A DNA stretch of 32,933 bases from an uncultured Caryophanales bacterium (GCA_947302515.1 CAMYVT010000019.1:1-32933), one strand, 5' to 3'; shown: positions 24,200 through 32,881, counted from the first letter of the stretch. Numbers and translations: made by a program. Notes: generated by a model not told the origin, from the letters alone.

Positions 24200-24910
24200 T
24201 TATATTTTTGAATCTAATGTATAAACTAGTTTCTTTTCAAATGCTTTTTTATCATCATTTTCATCATATAAAGTATCATTATTAATATTTGATAAATTAG
24301 CTTCTCTAAAATACCTTATAATTTCTTTAACACATTCTTTTAGTTCATCCTCATTTTGAACAGTCCTATAGCCTCCATATATTGGATACCAGTTTCTTTT
24401 TTTATTCATAACATAATAAAAATCAAAGCCATCATCATGTTTATCGCAATGTAATTTTATATCATTTTCAACAATAAAATTATAAATAGTACTGCATGTA
24501 TATGCTTTGGAATATTCATGATTTTCAGTAAGATGCTCAGCATTTAATAAAACCAAACAAGTTTCATCAGGGATTTCATAATTTTCATCAGTTTTATTAG
24601 TTAAGGGAAGACTAGTTATAGGGTATAATTCATCATCAAAAAAAGTTAATCTATATATATTATCTTGCTTTTCTTTTTCATCAAATCTTTCTGGAGTAGT
24701 ATAACATCCAGCATCAACACCATCTAATAAAATATTACCATCTTTATCAGTTATAGTAATATAATGATTTTTATATTTTTCACTATAATTAATATTTGAA
24801 ATAAAACCACCAATACCTATTAATAATGCTTCATCAAGGACAGGAATTACTTCATCACCAACATTTAATCTTTCACCGTATACATCTCTACATTGTTTTT
24901 TGTTTGATAT
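24200..24910 (-). CDS. unknown protein, apparently starting at ATA
   Basis: 236 codons. The frame is open from the TAA at 24202-24200 back to a stop at 24958-24956. There is no ATG, GTG or TTG in its first ~118 codons; the first such codon is a TTG at 24556, in mid-domain. A perfect AAAGGAG (24925-24919) stands 8 bases before ATA (24910-24908), and a TTGACA-N17-TAGACT promoter lies just upstream, so the gene most likely starts at that ATA or lost its ATG by one substitution. The N-terminus then reads MSNKKQCRDVYGERLN with GDEVIPV and LLIGIGGFIS soon after, like a normal soluble protein. I do not recognise a family; the rest is acidic and Asn-rich. Confidence 0.65.
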   Translation of the reverse strand: MSNKKQCRDVYGERLNVGDEVIPVLDEALLIGIGGFISNINYSEKYKNHYITITDKDGNILLDGVDAGCYTTPERFDEKEKQDNIYRLTFFDDELYPITSLPLTNKTDENYEIPDETCLVLLNAEHLTENHEYSKAYTCSTIYNFIVENDIKLHCDKHDDGFDFYYVMNKKRNWYPIYGGYRTVQNEDELKECVKEIIRYFREANLSNINNDTLYDENDDKKAFEKKLVYTLDSKI

Positions 24911-24938
24911 CTCTATTTCTCCTTTAAAGTTATCGAGT

Positions 24939-24967
24939 AGTCTAACACAATTATTTTATAATGTCAA
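24939..24967 (-). promoter_or_regulatory. promoter of the ATA-start gene
   Basis: Minus strand: TTGACA (24967-24962), 17-bp spacer, TAGACT (24944-24939). It supports an upstream start for the following gene. Confidence 0.6.
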
Positions 24968-24970
24968 AAT

Positions 24971-24996
24971 AAAAACCCTTATTATAAGGGTTTATT
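24971..24996 (-). terminator. terminator of the minus-strand gene at 24992
   Basis: Near-perfect palindrome CCCTTAT/ATAAGGG with flanking A and T runs, directly at the TAA stop (24994-24992). Confidence 0.85.
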
Positions 24997-25594
24997 TTTC
25001 TCTTATTTTACTTAGGACCTTACTTGTTCTTTCTAGAGAATCCATTGTATCATGGAAATTACCAGATACTAACTGAGCTTGATGCATTTTTTTAAATTCA
25101 TCAATTGAAACAGTAACAATAGGTTCATCTGATATTCTAAATAATCCTCTTTGTTTATCTAATGATTTACCTTCTAATTCAGGACTATCAAATTGTTCAT
25201 TTTCAATTAAATACTCCATGTATGCATCTTCAGTAAGTTGAATTCTATAATCAGTTAAACCTCTATCAGGACTTAATAGAATTAAATCATCTCTAATTAA
25301 TACAGGATCATTCTTAAAAGAACCATTAATATAAAACTTACGAATCATATTAACTAAGTCAACTTGATCCATTTTAGTATAATCAAATTCTCTTAATGTA
25401 TAATTATCACATTCATAGACAATTCCTTTATCACGAGTAAACCATGAACGTGGATTATCCTTTCTTAATATTTGTTTTTTTTGAGGAATACCCTTCATTT
25501 CTTCCAAACGGAATAAAGCAAGTTTGTAACTTATTGGTTCAAAATCATAAACCTCAATTACTCCACTAGCTACATTATAAATCTTTCTTTTCAT
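24992..25594 (-). CDS. hypothetical soluble protein
   Basis: 200 residues, mixed charge, no signal peptide or membrane segment, no motif I recognise. A strong site GGAGG lies 7 bases before ATG 25594, and an extended -10 box TGCTATAAT is on the minus strand at 25634-25626. It is monocistronic with its own terminator. Confidence 0.75.
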   Translation of the reverse strand: MKRKIYNVASGVIEVYDFEPISYKLALFRLEEMKGIPQKKQILRKDNPRSWFTRDKGIVYECDNYTLREFDYTKMDQVDLVNMIRKFYINGSFKNDPVLIRDDLILLSPDRGLTDYRIQLTEDAYMEYLIENEQFDSPELEGKSLDKQRGLFRISDEPIVTVSIDEFKKMHQAQLVSGNFHDTMDSLERTSKVLSKIREK

Positions 25595-25697
25595 CTCAAA
25601 CCTCCATTTCGCGCTACGGCTACATATTATAGCACAAAATTAAAAAAACTCCAAATTTTCAGATTATATATTTACACTCTTAATGTAAAGTGATATT

Positions 25698-25726
25698 TTG
25701 ACAAATATAATAAGAAATGGTAGAAT
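25698..25726 (+). promoter_or_regulatory. promoter that fixes the start of the next gene
   Basis: TTGACA (25698-25703), 17-bp spacer, TAGAAT (25721-25726). Transcription would begin near 25733, after the upstream ATG at 25717, so translation starts at ATG 25753. Confidence 0.75.
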
Positions 25727-25752
25727 ATGCATTCGAAACAGGGGATAAAATT

Positions 25753-26544
25753 ATGGAAAGAGAAGAATTATTAAAAGATTATTTAGTTAGTAGAGTAATC
25801 TCTATGGGTAAAAGTGTAGATGGTTATAGTAAAATATTTTATAAAACAAATGAAGATTTAGTTGATGCTTATCTGGATGTAGATTTTGATAATAAAAAAG
25901 TTTTATCTGTATTAGCATCAGGAGATCATGTTTTAACATCAGATTTTTTAGATGCAAAAAGAACTGATTCATTTGATATGAACAGATTACCTCTTTATTA
26001 TTACTATTTAAGAATATGGTCTATAGAATATATGAATGAATTATATCCTAAAGTATTAGATGGTAATAGCTGGTTAAGAGAGTTATTAGAATATGTAGAA
26101 CCAAGAAATGAGCAAGAGAATAATGCTTTTAAATTTTTTAGACAGAATTTAAGTGTAAATACAGAAATAAGTAATTTATTTTATGATGTAGATGCTCAAC
26201 CTATAGGTAGTACTTTATTTTCAAAACCAGAAGAATTAATAGATATTATTAATCCAGAATTATCATTTAGACTAATAAATTTATTTGATAACAATGCTAT
26301 GGAAAATAATTATGATATTATTTTAATATCAAATATTTTAGAATTAACAAAAAGAGATCCTAATAAGATAAAAGCAGTTAGAGAAAACTTAAGTAAACTT
26401 TTAAAACAAGGTGGAGTAGTAATATGTAGTAGTATTATTCATAGAACATCAAAGGAAAAAGAAGCAGAAAGAAGAATATTTGATTCTTGCTTTGATTTTG
26501 AACCAAAAGAAAAAGGATATTTATATATAAAAAAGAATGCTTAG
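25753..26544 (+). CDS. SAM-dependent transferase-like protein (DUF3419-like)
   Basis: 263 residues. KKVLSVLASGDHVLTSDFL (about 47-65) resembles the SAM-binding loop of the DUF3419 group, followed by DSFDMNRLPLYYYYLR, the acidic-strand segment. Later YDIILISNILELTKRD and LLKQGGVVICSSIIH look like the C-terminal half of a Rossmann-type methyltransferase fold. DUF3419 relatives include 3-amino-3-carboxypropyl transferases; the substrate here is unknown. Start ATG 25753 follows CAGGGGAT. Its TAG stop sits in the terminator loop. Confidence 0.65.
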   Translation: MEREELLKDYLVSRVISMGKSVDGYSKIFYKTNEDLVDAYLDVDFDNKKVLSVLASGDHVLTSDFLDAKRTDSFDMNRLPLYYYYLRIWSIEYMNELYPKVLDGNSWLRELLEYVEPRNEQENNAFKFFRQNLSVNTEISNLFYDVDAQPIGSTLFSKPEELIDIINPELSFRLINLFDNNAMENNYDIILISNILELTKRDPNKIKAVRENLSKLLKQGGVVICSSIIHRTSKEKEAERRIFDSCFDFEPKEKGYLYIKKNA

Positions 26545-26557
26545 CATTCTTTTTTTA
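26530..26557 (+). terminator. terminator with the stop codon in its loop
   Basis: AAAAAGAATGC (26530-26540), loop TTA, GCATTCTTTTT (26544-26554). The TAG stop is at 26542-26544. Confidence 0.9.
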
Positions 26558-26613
26558 TTGCTTGAATTATCATTTCATACTATAATAAAAGTACAAGATA
26601 AGGAGAGTGTAAG

Positions 26614-28272
26614 ATGGAAGAAAATACAGAACAAAAAGTTGAAAATGAAGAGAAAAAAGAAGAAGTACAACCAGTTGAAAATGAAGCACAACAAGTAACA
26701 CCTGAAGTAAAAGAAGCAAAAAAGAAAAAGAAAGGTAAAGCAATTATAATTGTATGTATTATTGTTATTCTTGTTGCTATTTTAGGAACTGTAGCAGTAG
26801 TATTCTTAAAAGGACAACCTAAGAAGGAAAAAGTAAAAGTAGAAAAACCAGTATCAGCTTCTCCATATAAATTAAGTGGTAATGGGTTAGAAGATTTTGA
26901 CTTATATTTCCTTCAATTAGAAAATAAGCAAGAAAACATGATATATAGTCCATTATCAATTAAATATGCTTTAGCTATGTTAAATGAAGGTACTGCTGGA
27001 AAATCACATGAACAAATTTTAGCAGTAATTGGAGATTATAAACCAAAAAAATATAATAATAATGAACATATGTCATTTGCAAACTCTATGTTTATTAAAG
27101 AAACATATAAAGATGCTATTAAAACAGAGTATACTGATAAATTAAAAGAAAAATATGGGGCAGAAGTGTTTGTAGATCCATTCACTAGTCCAGATCCAAT
27201 GAACAATTGGATAAGTGACAAGACATTTCATTTAATAGAAAATATGTTAGATAATTCAGTGTCAGAATATGATTTCTTTATTATTAATGCACTAGCAATT
27301 GATATGAACTGGGTTAATCAATTACAATGTGAAACAACACAAGCAAGACAAGAACACAAAGTGAGTTGTAAATATTATTCAGTAAATTATAAACATGAAA
27401 ACTATTCTGATTATGTAAGAGATATAGAAGAAACTAAAAAATATGACACCATAGATTTCAATGGTAAACAAGCAAAATCATTAGAACTAGGAGCAAGTAT
27501 TAATAATTATGATATTGTTAAGACTTTAGGTGAAGATAATATTCGTAAGACAGTAGGAGAAAAACTACAGGAATATATTGATAATGGTGGAGAAATGTGT
27601 GGTAAAACATATGATGAATATATGGATGATTATATCAAAGATATAGATTCTAATTATAAGCAAGTAGATTTTTCAACAGATTTTTATCTATATGATAGTT
27701 CTGAACTAAAAGCATTTGCTAAAGATCTACAAACTTATGATAGAACAACCCTTCAGTATGTAGCAATTATGCCTAAAGAAGCATCATTAGAGTCTTATGT
27801 TAAAGAATTAGATGCTAAGAGTCTTAATACAGTTATTAGTAATTTAAAAGATATTAAATTAGAAAACTTTAAAGAGGGTGTAGTTACTAAGATTGAAGGG
27901 CATATACCTGTATTCAAATATGATTATCAATTAAAATTAAAAGAGGATTTACAAAAATTAGGTATTGAAGATGTATTCAGTGCAGAAAAAGCAGATTTAT
28001 CAAATATGATAAAAACAAAAGGTGGAGAGTTTATTGCAAAAGCAGATCATAAAGCTACAATTGAATTCTCTAATGATGGAATTAAAGCCTCTGCTGTTAC
28101 AGTGTTTGGTGGAAAAGGAGCTGCAAATTGTGAAACTTTTGAATACAAATATGATGTACCAGTAGAAACAATTGATATTACTTTCAATAAACCATATTTA
28201 TATATTATTAGAGACAAAGATACAGGAGAAGTATGGTTTACTGGAACAGTATATTCTCCAACAGAACAATAA
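26614..28272 (+). CDS. membrane-anchored serpin
   Basis: 552 residues. A cytoplasmic tail of about 42 residues, rich in Glu and Lys, is followed by one membrane segment (about 43-65) and an outward serpin domain from about 85. MIYSPLSIKYALAMLNEGTAGKS is the conserved N-terminal serpin region. Residues about 480-510 hold the hinge and reactive loop (FSNDGIKASAVTVFGGKGAA), and FNKPYLYIIRDKDTGEVWFTG is the serpin C-terminal signature. The hinge reads NDGIKASAVT where inhibitory serpins have EEGTEAAAAT. About 100 extra residues (roughly 245-355) interrupt the usual core. It may inhibit host or own proteases at the cell surface. AAGGAGAG precedes ATG 26614. Confidence 0.88.
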   Translation: MEENTEQKVENEEKKEEVQPVENEAQQVTPEVKEAKKKKKGKAIIIVCIIVILVAILGTVAVVFLKGQPKKEKVKVEKPVSASPYKLSGNGLEDFDLYFLQLENKQENMIYSPLSIKYALAMLNEGTAGKSHEQILAVIGDYKPKKYNNNEHMSFANSMFIKETYKDAIKTEYTDKLKEKYGAEVFVDPFTSPDPMNNWISDKTFHLIENMLDNSVSEYDFFIINALAIDMNWVNQLQCETTQARQEHKVSCKYYSVNYKHENYSDYVRDIEETKKYDTIDFNGKQAKSLELGASINNYDIVKTLGEDNIRKTVGEKLQEYIDNGGEMCGKTYDEYMDDYIKDIDSNYKQVDFSTDFYLYDSSELKAFAKDLQTYDRTTLQYVAIMPKEASLESYVKELDAKSLNTVISNLKDIKLENFKEGVVTKIEGHIPVFKYDYQLKLKEDLQKLGIEDVFSAEKADLSNMIKTKGGEFIAKADHKATIEFSNDGIKASAVTVFGGKGAANCETFEYKYDVPVETIDITFNKPYLYIIRDKDTGEVWFTGTVYSPTEQ

Positions 28273-28280
28273 TTATAAAT

Positions 28281-28310
28281 AAAAAAAGCATAACTTAGTT
28301 ATGCTTTTTA
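28281..28310. terminator. bidirectional terminator
   Basis: AAAAAGCATAAC (28283-28294), loop TTA, GTTATGCTTTTT (28298-28309). It serves the serpin gene and the convergent minus-strand gene. Confidence 0.88.
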
Positions 28311-29063
28311 TTTTTCTACAGATATATCATGAATTCTATTAATAATATCTTTGAAATTTTCATCAAATACTGCGAATGTACTTGATTCTTGTTGTTGAAT
28401 ATATCCAACATTAGTATTTTCATATAAATAAATATGAGTTTGATTATCTAAAATAACTTCTATCTTATATCCATTATCAAATGTTTTAAAATCATTTGGT
28501 AAAGTAATAGGATAATAAAGAAGAGAATTCTTAAGATAATCTAAATTATCTTTATTTTTTACTGTTATAGAAGAGCCATTCATTTTCAAAACAATTGATT
28601 CAAAACTATTAGTTTTTAATATTTTTTCATTATTCTCATCAATTATAGCATCTATATCATTTAATAATGAATTAGGAATATTAATACTATTATTATTTAT
28701 AATTCCCTCATTTTTATTAATTTTAATTACTGTTTTATCATTTAATAATAATTCTATTTTACTATTAAAATCATCAGTCTTTTTATCACTTTTTGTAATC
28801 TTTCTTAAATCACTTTTAATAATACTTGCTTTTCTTTCATCTAATTTAATCTCTTGTATTTTTATTTCTATTCCATCAAGTTCATTATTACCCTTAGCTT
28901 TTTCTATATCATATCCTGGAACATATTCTATTGTAATATTATTTATCTTAGTAGGAATTATTTTTTTACCAAACACCTCAGTATATTGATATAAATAGTA
29001 AAATCCTCCACCTAACAAAGCAAGAATTAGTATTACAATAATTGGTATAATTATTTTTTTCAT
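28308..29063 (-). CDS. membrane-anchored protein, unknown
   Basis: 251 residues. An N-terminal membrane segment (about 3-22) anchors an Asn-, Asp- and Lys-rich outer part with no motif I recognise. ATG 29063 is preceded by GGAGG (29073-29069), so it is preferred to an upstream start that adds eight residues. It converges on the serpin gene and diverges from the hydrolase-murF-ddl operon, sharing the intergenic region with two inverted repeats. Confidence 0.75.
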   Translation of the reverse strand: MKKIIIPIIVILILALLGGGFYYLYQYTEVFGKKIIPTKINNITIEYVPGYDIEKAKGNNELDGIEIKIQEIKLDERKASIIKSDLRKITKSDKKTDDFNSKIELLLNDKTVIKINKNEGIINNNSINIPNSLLNDIDAIIDENNEKILKTNSFESIVLKMNGSSITVKNKDNLDYLKNSLLYYPITLPNDFKTFDNGYKIEVILDNQTHIYLYENTNVGYIQQQESSTFAVFDENFKDIINRIHDISVEK

Positions 29064-29138
29064 ATTAACCTCCAATATTCTATTCAATAAAATTGTATCA
29101 TATAATAAAGAAATATACTATATATATAATCAAAAAGG

Positions 29139-29144
29139 TATAAT
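29139..29144 (+). promoter_or_regulatory. possible upstream -10 box
   Basis: TATAAT on the plus strand, 10 bases before the perfect inverted repeat at 29154-29171. No strong -35 box. Confidence 0.35.
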
Positions 29145-29153
29145 TGTAAAAAA

Positions 29154-29171
29154 GTGTAAAAGGTTTTACAC
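29154..29171. promoter_or_regulatory. perfect 8-2-8 inverted repeat, possible operator
   Basis: GTGTAAAA-GG-TTTTACAC, a perfect dyad in the divergent intergenic region. It has no T tail and a two-base centre, so it suits a dimeric regulator better than a terminator. It does not match the GlnR/TnrA spacing or the Rex and CcpA consensus as I know them. Confidence 0.55.
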
Positions 29172-29199
29172 AAATTTACGCATATATTAGATAATTAAT

Positions 29200-29230
29200 G
29201 ATATCAAAGGTTTTAAGGGGACTTGATATC
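29200..29230. promoter_or_regulatory. inverted repeat before the hydrolase-murF-ddl operon
   Basis: GATATCAA (29200-29207) and TTGATATC (29223-29230), 15-base spacer. The right arm ends 10 bases before the -10 box TATAAT (29241-29246) and so covers the -35 region. It could be an operator or an RNA hairpin if transcription starts upstream. Confidence 0.5.
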
Positions 29231-29263
29231 TTAAGTATGATATAATTTAAATGGAGTGGTTTA

Positions 29264-29983
29264 ATGAAAGTAAATGTTAAAAACTTGAATATTAATTACA
29301 TACAGTATGGAGAAGGAAAAGACATTATATTATTACATGGTTGGGGACAAAATATTGAAATGATGAAACCATTGGGAGATAATTTTTCAGATAGATTTAG
29401 AATCACTATTTTAGATCTTCCAGGATTTGGAGAAAGTGATGAACCAACAGAAAAATGGACTATTCAAAATTATAATGAAATGTTAGAAGAATTTATTAAT
29501 AAATTAAAAATCAAAAAACCTATTATAATAGGTCATTCTTTTGGTGGAAGATTAGCTATTAGATATTCAGCAGAGCATCCAATTGAAAAACTAGTTTTAT
29601 TTGGTAGCCCATGTATCCGTATTAAAGAAAATTTACCATTTACAGTAAAAATTTTAAAATCATTGAAACAAGTTCCGGGCTTAAATGATATTGGTGAATA
29701 TATGAAAAAATATATTGGATCAAGAGATTATAAAGCGGCAAGTCCAATTATGAGACAAACACTTGTTGAAGTAGTAAATGAAGATCTTTCAAAATATGCT
29801 AGAGAAATTGAAGAACCAACATTATTAATATGGGGAGATCAAGATACAGAGGCTCCTGTTGCAGAAGCTAGAGAACTTGAAAAAATTATGATAGATGCTG
29901 CTTTAATAATACTTCCAGGATCTCACTACGCTTATTTAGAAAATTTACCTCGAGTAGTAAGTATCTTAAATAATTTCTTTTAG
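29264..29983 (+). CDS. alpha/beta hydrolase
   Basis: 239 residues, soluble. LHGWGQN (about 25-31) is the oxyanion region, GHSFGGR holds the nucleophile serine (near residue 91), WGDQDTEAP holds the acid and GSHYAYLENL holds the catalytic His. The fold covers esterases, lipases and other hydrolases; the substrate is unknown. It is first in an operon with murF and ddl (9 bases to the next start), so an envelope role is plausible. GGAGTGG precedes ATG 29264. Confidence 0.85.
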   Translation: MKVNVKNLNINYIQYGEGKDIILLHGWGQNIEMMKPLGDNFSDRFRITILDLPGFGESDEPTEKWTIQNYNEMLEEFINKLKIKKPIIIGHSFGGRLAIRYSAEHPIEKLVLFGSPCIRIKENLPFTVKILKSLKQVPGLNDIGEYMKKYIGSRDYKAASPIMRQTLVEVVNEDLSKYAREIEEPTLLIWGDQDTEAPVAEARELEKIMIDAALIILPGSHYAYLENLPRVVSILNNFF

Positions 29984-29992
29984 GAGGTTAAA

Positions 29993-31609
29993 ATGATATT
30001 ATTATGTGTTTTATTATTAATTGCATTCTTTTATGCAGTTTATCATAAATCAAGAAGAAGCTTACATATGTTACAAGAACATCTTTATAATGAGAATAAT
30101 AGATATCTTAAATGGATATTTAAAAATCTATATGATTTTATTGATATAGATCTCATTATAATTATTATTTCTTTAATAGGAGTTTTTATTATTCACAATA
30201 TATTGTTTATTACTGATATGTGCTTAATAATAATGGCATTATTCTTAGTACTATTAGGATATAGATGGAATAAGAGAATAACAAATGATCAAAATAAAAA
30301 GAAATTAGTAGTAACTGCTAGAATTAGAAGATTGATAATAACAATATCTATTTTACATATAATACCTATGTTTATATTGTGTTTAAATCTAGAAAATACA
30401 TATATAGTATGGATAATTTTATTAATAGAATCTATTATGTTATATCTAAATTATTTTATAGTTTTTATTGCTATGATTATCAATACTCCAATAGAAAGAT
30501 TAATATATTTACATTTTAAAAGAAAAGCACAAAATAAGATTAAAAGTATGCCTAATTTAAAGATAATAGGTATTACAGGTAGTTATGGTAAAACAAGTTG
30601 TAAGAATATTTTAGGAGAAATACTAAATATAAAATATAATGCATTACCAACTCCTAGAAATCTAAATACATTTAATGGACTTATTATGACAGTAAATAAT
30701 CATATGGATAAATTTACTGATATATTTATTGCAGAAATGGGAGCATATGTTAGAGGAGAAATAGCAAGACTTTGCAAATTAATAAAACCAAAGTATGGTA
30801 TTTTAACAACAATAGGTACTGCTCATTTAGAAAGTTTTGGTAGTGAAGAAAACATTCAAAAAGGAAAATTTGAGCTTATTGAATCTTTACCTGATGATGG
30901 ATTTGGAATACTTAATGGAGATGATCCTAAACAAGTAAGTTATATATTAAAAAATAAAGTTAGAATTATTTGGATAGGTATTGATAATAAAGATGTTGAT
31001 GTCAGAGCAGAAAACATAAAGTGTTCTTATAAAGGTACTACTTTTGATGTAGTATTTAAAGGAGATAATAAAAAGTATAAATTTGAAACAAGTTTACTAG
31101 GAAAACATAATGTTTATAATATTTTATCCGCAATTGCTTGCGGAAAAGAATTTGGTATAGATATTGAAGAGTTACAAACTGCAGTATCTTCTGTAAGACC
31201 AGTAGAACATCGATTAGAATTAAAGAAATTAGGTAATTTTTATCAAATAGATGATGCTTATAATTCAAATCCTGTAGGAGCAAAAAATGCTTGTGAAATA
31301 TTAAAGAAGATGCCAGGAATGAAAGTAGTTGTTACTCCAGGAATGATTGAATTAGGAGATAAAGAAGATGAATATAATGAATTGTTTGGAGAACAAATAG
31401 CAGAAGTTGCCGATTATGCAATTCTAATTGGAGAAAAAAAGACAAAACCAATTAAAAATGGTTTGCTAAAGAAGGGATTTGACAAAGAAAAAATTATTGT
31501 ATTTAATGATGTTAGGGAGTCTTTCCCATATATAATGAATTTAGCAAATGATAATGAAGTTTATGCGTTATATGAAAATGATTTACCAGACTCATTTAAT
31601 GAAAAATAG
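29993..31609 (+). CDS. murF: MurF-like Mur ligase with an N-terminal membrane domain
   Basis: 538 residues. The first ~180 residues hold four to five hydrophobic segments instead of the MurF substrate-binding domain. From about 188 the Mur ligase core begins: ATP loop GITGSYGKTS (193-202), TPRNLNTFNG, AEMGAYVRGEI, TIGTAHLESFGS, GILNGDDP, then LGKHNVYNILSAIACG, PVEHRLEL and DDAYNSNP. Canonical MurF joins D-Ala-D-Ala to UDP-MurNAc-tripeptide. Its place between a hydrolase and ddl, whose product is D-Ala-D-Ala, supports that reaction, here tethered to the membrane. GGAGGTTAAA precedes ATG 29993. Confidence 0.85.
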   Translation: MILLCVLLLIAFFYAVYHKSRRSLHMLQEHLYNENNRYLKWIFKNLYDFIDIDLIIIIISLIGVFIIHNILFITDMCLIIMALFLVLLGYRWNKRITNDQNKKKLVVTARIRRLIITISILHIIPMFILCLNLENTYIVWIILLIESIMLYLNYFIVFIAMIINTPIERLIYLHFKRKAQNKIKSMPNLKIIGITGSYGKTSCKNILGEILNIKYNALPTPRNLNTFNGLIMTVNNHMDKFTDIFIAEMGAYVRGEIARLCKLIKPKYGILTTIGTAHLESFGSEENIQKGKFELIESLPDDGFGILNGDDPKQVSYILKNKVRIIWIGIDNKDVDVRAENIKCSYKGTTFDVVFKGDNKKYKFETSLLGKHNVYNILSAIACGKEFGIDIEELQTAVSSVRPVEHRLELKKLGNFYQIDDAYNSNPVGAKNACEILKKMPGMKVVVTPGMIELGDKEDEYNELFGEQIAEVADYAILIGEKKTKPIKNGLLKKGFDKEKIIVFNDVRESFPYIMNLANDNEVYALYENDLPDSFNEK

Positions 31610-31620
31610 GAGATGATTAT

Positions 31621-32847
31621 ATGAAGATTAGAGTAGGAGTAGTTTTTGGAGGAGAATCAGTAGAACATGAAGTAAGTATTATTTCAGCTATCCAAGCAAT
31701 TAATAAGATGGATGAAGAAAAATATGAAATAATACCAATTTATATTACAAAGGACAGAGAGTGGTATACAGGAGATATGTTAAAAGATATAGATGTATAC
31801 CAAGACTTAGATTTAATTAAAAGATATGGTACAAATGTTATTCTATACTATAAAAATGGTAGTTATGTACTTCAAAAGAAAAATGGTTTATTTAAACCAG
31901 TTGTAAAAGAAGTAGATATTATCTTCCCAGTAGTTCATGGTACTAATGTAGAAGATGGTGTATTACAAGGTTATTTACAGACAATAGGTATACCATTTGT
32001 GGGACCAAATGTTTATGGAGCAGTAGCTGGACAAGATAAAACTATAATGAAAGACATTTGGAAAAATGCTGGATTACCAATGACTGAATATATTTGGTTC
32101 TATGATGTTGATTATAGACAAAATCAAGATGAAGTATTAAAGAAAATAAAGAAATTAAAATATCCGTTAATTGTTAAACCAGCAACAACTGGATCATCTG
32201 TAGGAATTAGTGTTTGTGAAAATGAAGAAACATTAAAAGAAGGAATAGATGATGCTCTTCAATATGATACGAAGATAGTAGTTGAAGAAGTAGTACAAAA
32301 CCTAAAAGAAGTAAATATTGCTGTCATGGGTAACTATGAACATCAAAAAGTAAGTGAAATAGAAGAAGTATTATCAGCTAATAAATTCTTAACATACACT
32401 GATAAATATATTGGTGGTGGAAAGAATAGTAAAACAAAAGGTGGAGTAAAAGTAAAAGGTAAATCTAAAGGAATGGCTTCTACTAACCGTAAACTACCAG
32501 CTGATTTAGATAAAAAGACTAGAGAAGAGATTGAAAAAATTGCAGTTGAAGCATTTAAAGCATTAGGTAGTGCCGGAAACTCTAGAATAGATTTCTTAAT
32601 TGATGAAAAAACAAATAAAGTATATATTAATGAGATTAATTCAATTCCTGGATCATTAGCATACTATTTATGGGAAGCTAAAGGACAAGACTTTACTAAA
32701 GTACTAGATGAAATGATTAATATTGGAATTAAAGACTATAAGAAAAGAATTAGTAAAACTCATTCATTTGAAACTAATATTTTAGCAGGATTTGCTAATA
32801 ATGGTGGAGTAAAAGGAATGAAGGGTGCTAAAGGAAAATTAAAATAA
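31621..32847 (+). CDS. ddl: D-alanine--D-alanine ligase
   Basis: 408 residues, about 40 longer than typical Ddl. VVFGGESVEHEVS is the N-terminal motif, FPVVHGTNVEDGVLQGY and PFVGPNVYGAVAGQDK follow, the ATP-grasp core has LIVKPATTGSSVGIS, and YINEINSIPGSLAYYLW ends the active site. The omega loop contains KY (TDKYIGGG), the form of D-Ala-D-Ala rather than D-Ala-D-lactate ligases. The extra length is a Lys/Gly/Ser/Thr-rich insertion after KY (about residues 263-284) and a Gly/Lys tail. It makes the dipeptide used by the preceding MurF. GGAGATGATT precedes ATG 31621, 12 bases after the murF stop. Confidence 0.94.
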   Translation: MKIRVGVVFGGESVEHEVSIISAIQAINKMDEEKYEIIPIYITKDREWYTGDMLKDIDVYQDLDLIKRYGTNVILYYKNGSYVLQKKNGLFKPVVKEVDIIFPVVHGTNVEDGVLQGYLQTIGIPFVGPNVYGAVAGQDKTIMKDIWKNAGLPMTEYIWFYDVDYRQNQDEVLKKIKKLKYPLIVKPATTGSSVGISVCENEETLKEGIDDALQYDTKIVVEEVVQNLKEVNIAVMGNYEHQKVSEIEEVLSANKFLTYTDKYIGGGKNSKTKGGVKVKGKSKGMASTNRKLPADLDKKTREEIEKIAVEAFKALGSAGNSRIDFLIDEKTNKVYINEINSIPGSLAYYLWEAKGQDFTKVLDEMINIGIKDYKKRISKTHSFETNILAGFANNGGVKGMKGAKGKLK

Positions 32848-32872
32848 AAAAAGAAGCAAATGCTTCTTTTTT
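32846..32872. terminator. bidirectional terminator of ddl and tRNA-Lys
   Basis: AAAAAAGAAGCA (32847-32858), loop AA, TGCTTCTTTTTT (32861-32872). The A run serves as U tail for the minus-strand tRNA. Confidence 0.88.
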
Positions 32873-32881
32873 ATTTCTAAA

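Noticed and set aside
25717..25752. Upstream ATG start (25717) for the SAM-transferase-like gene
   Set aside because: It lies before the predicted transcription start, and the -10 box TAGAAT is inside the would-be coding sequence.
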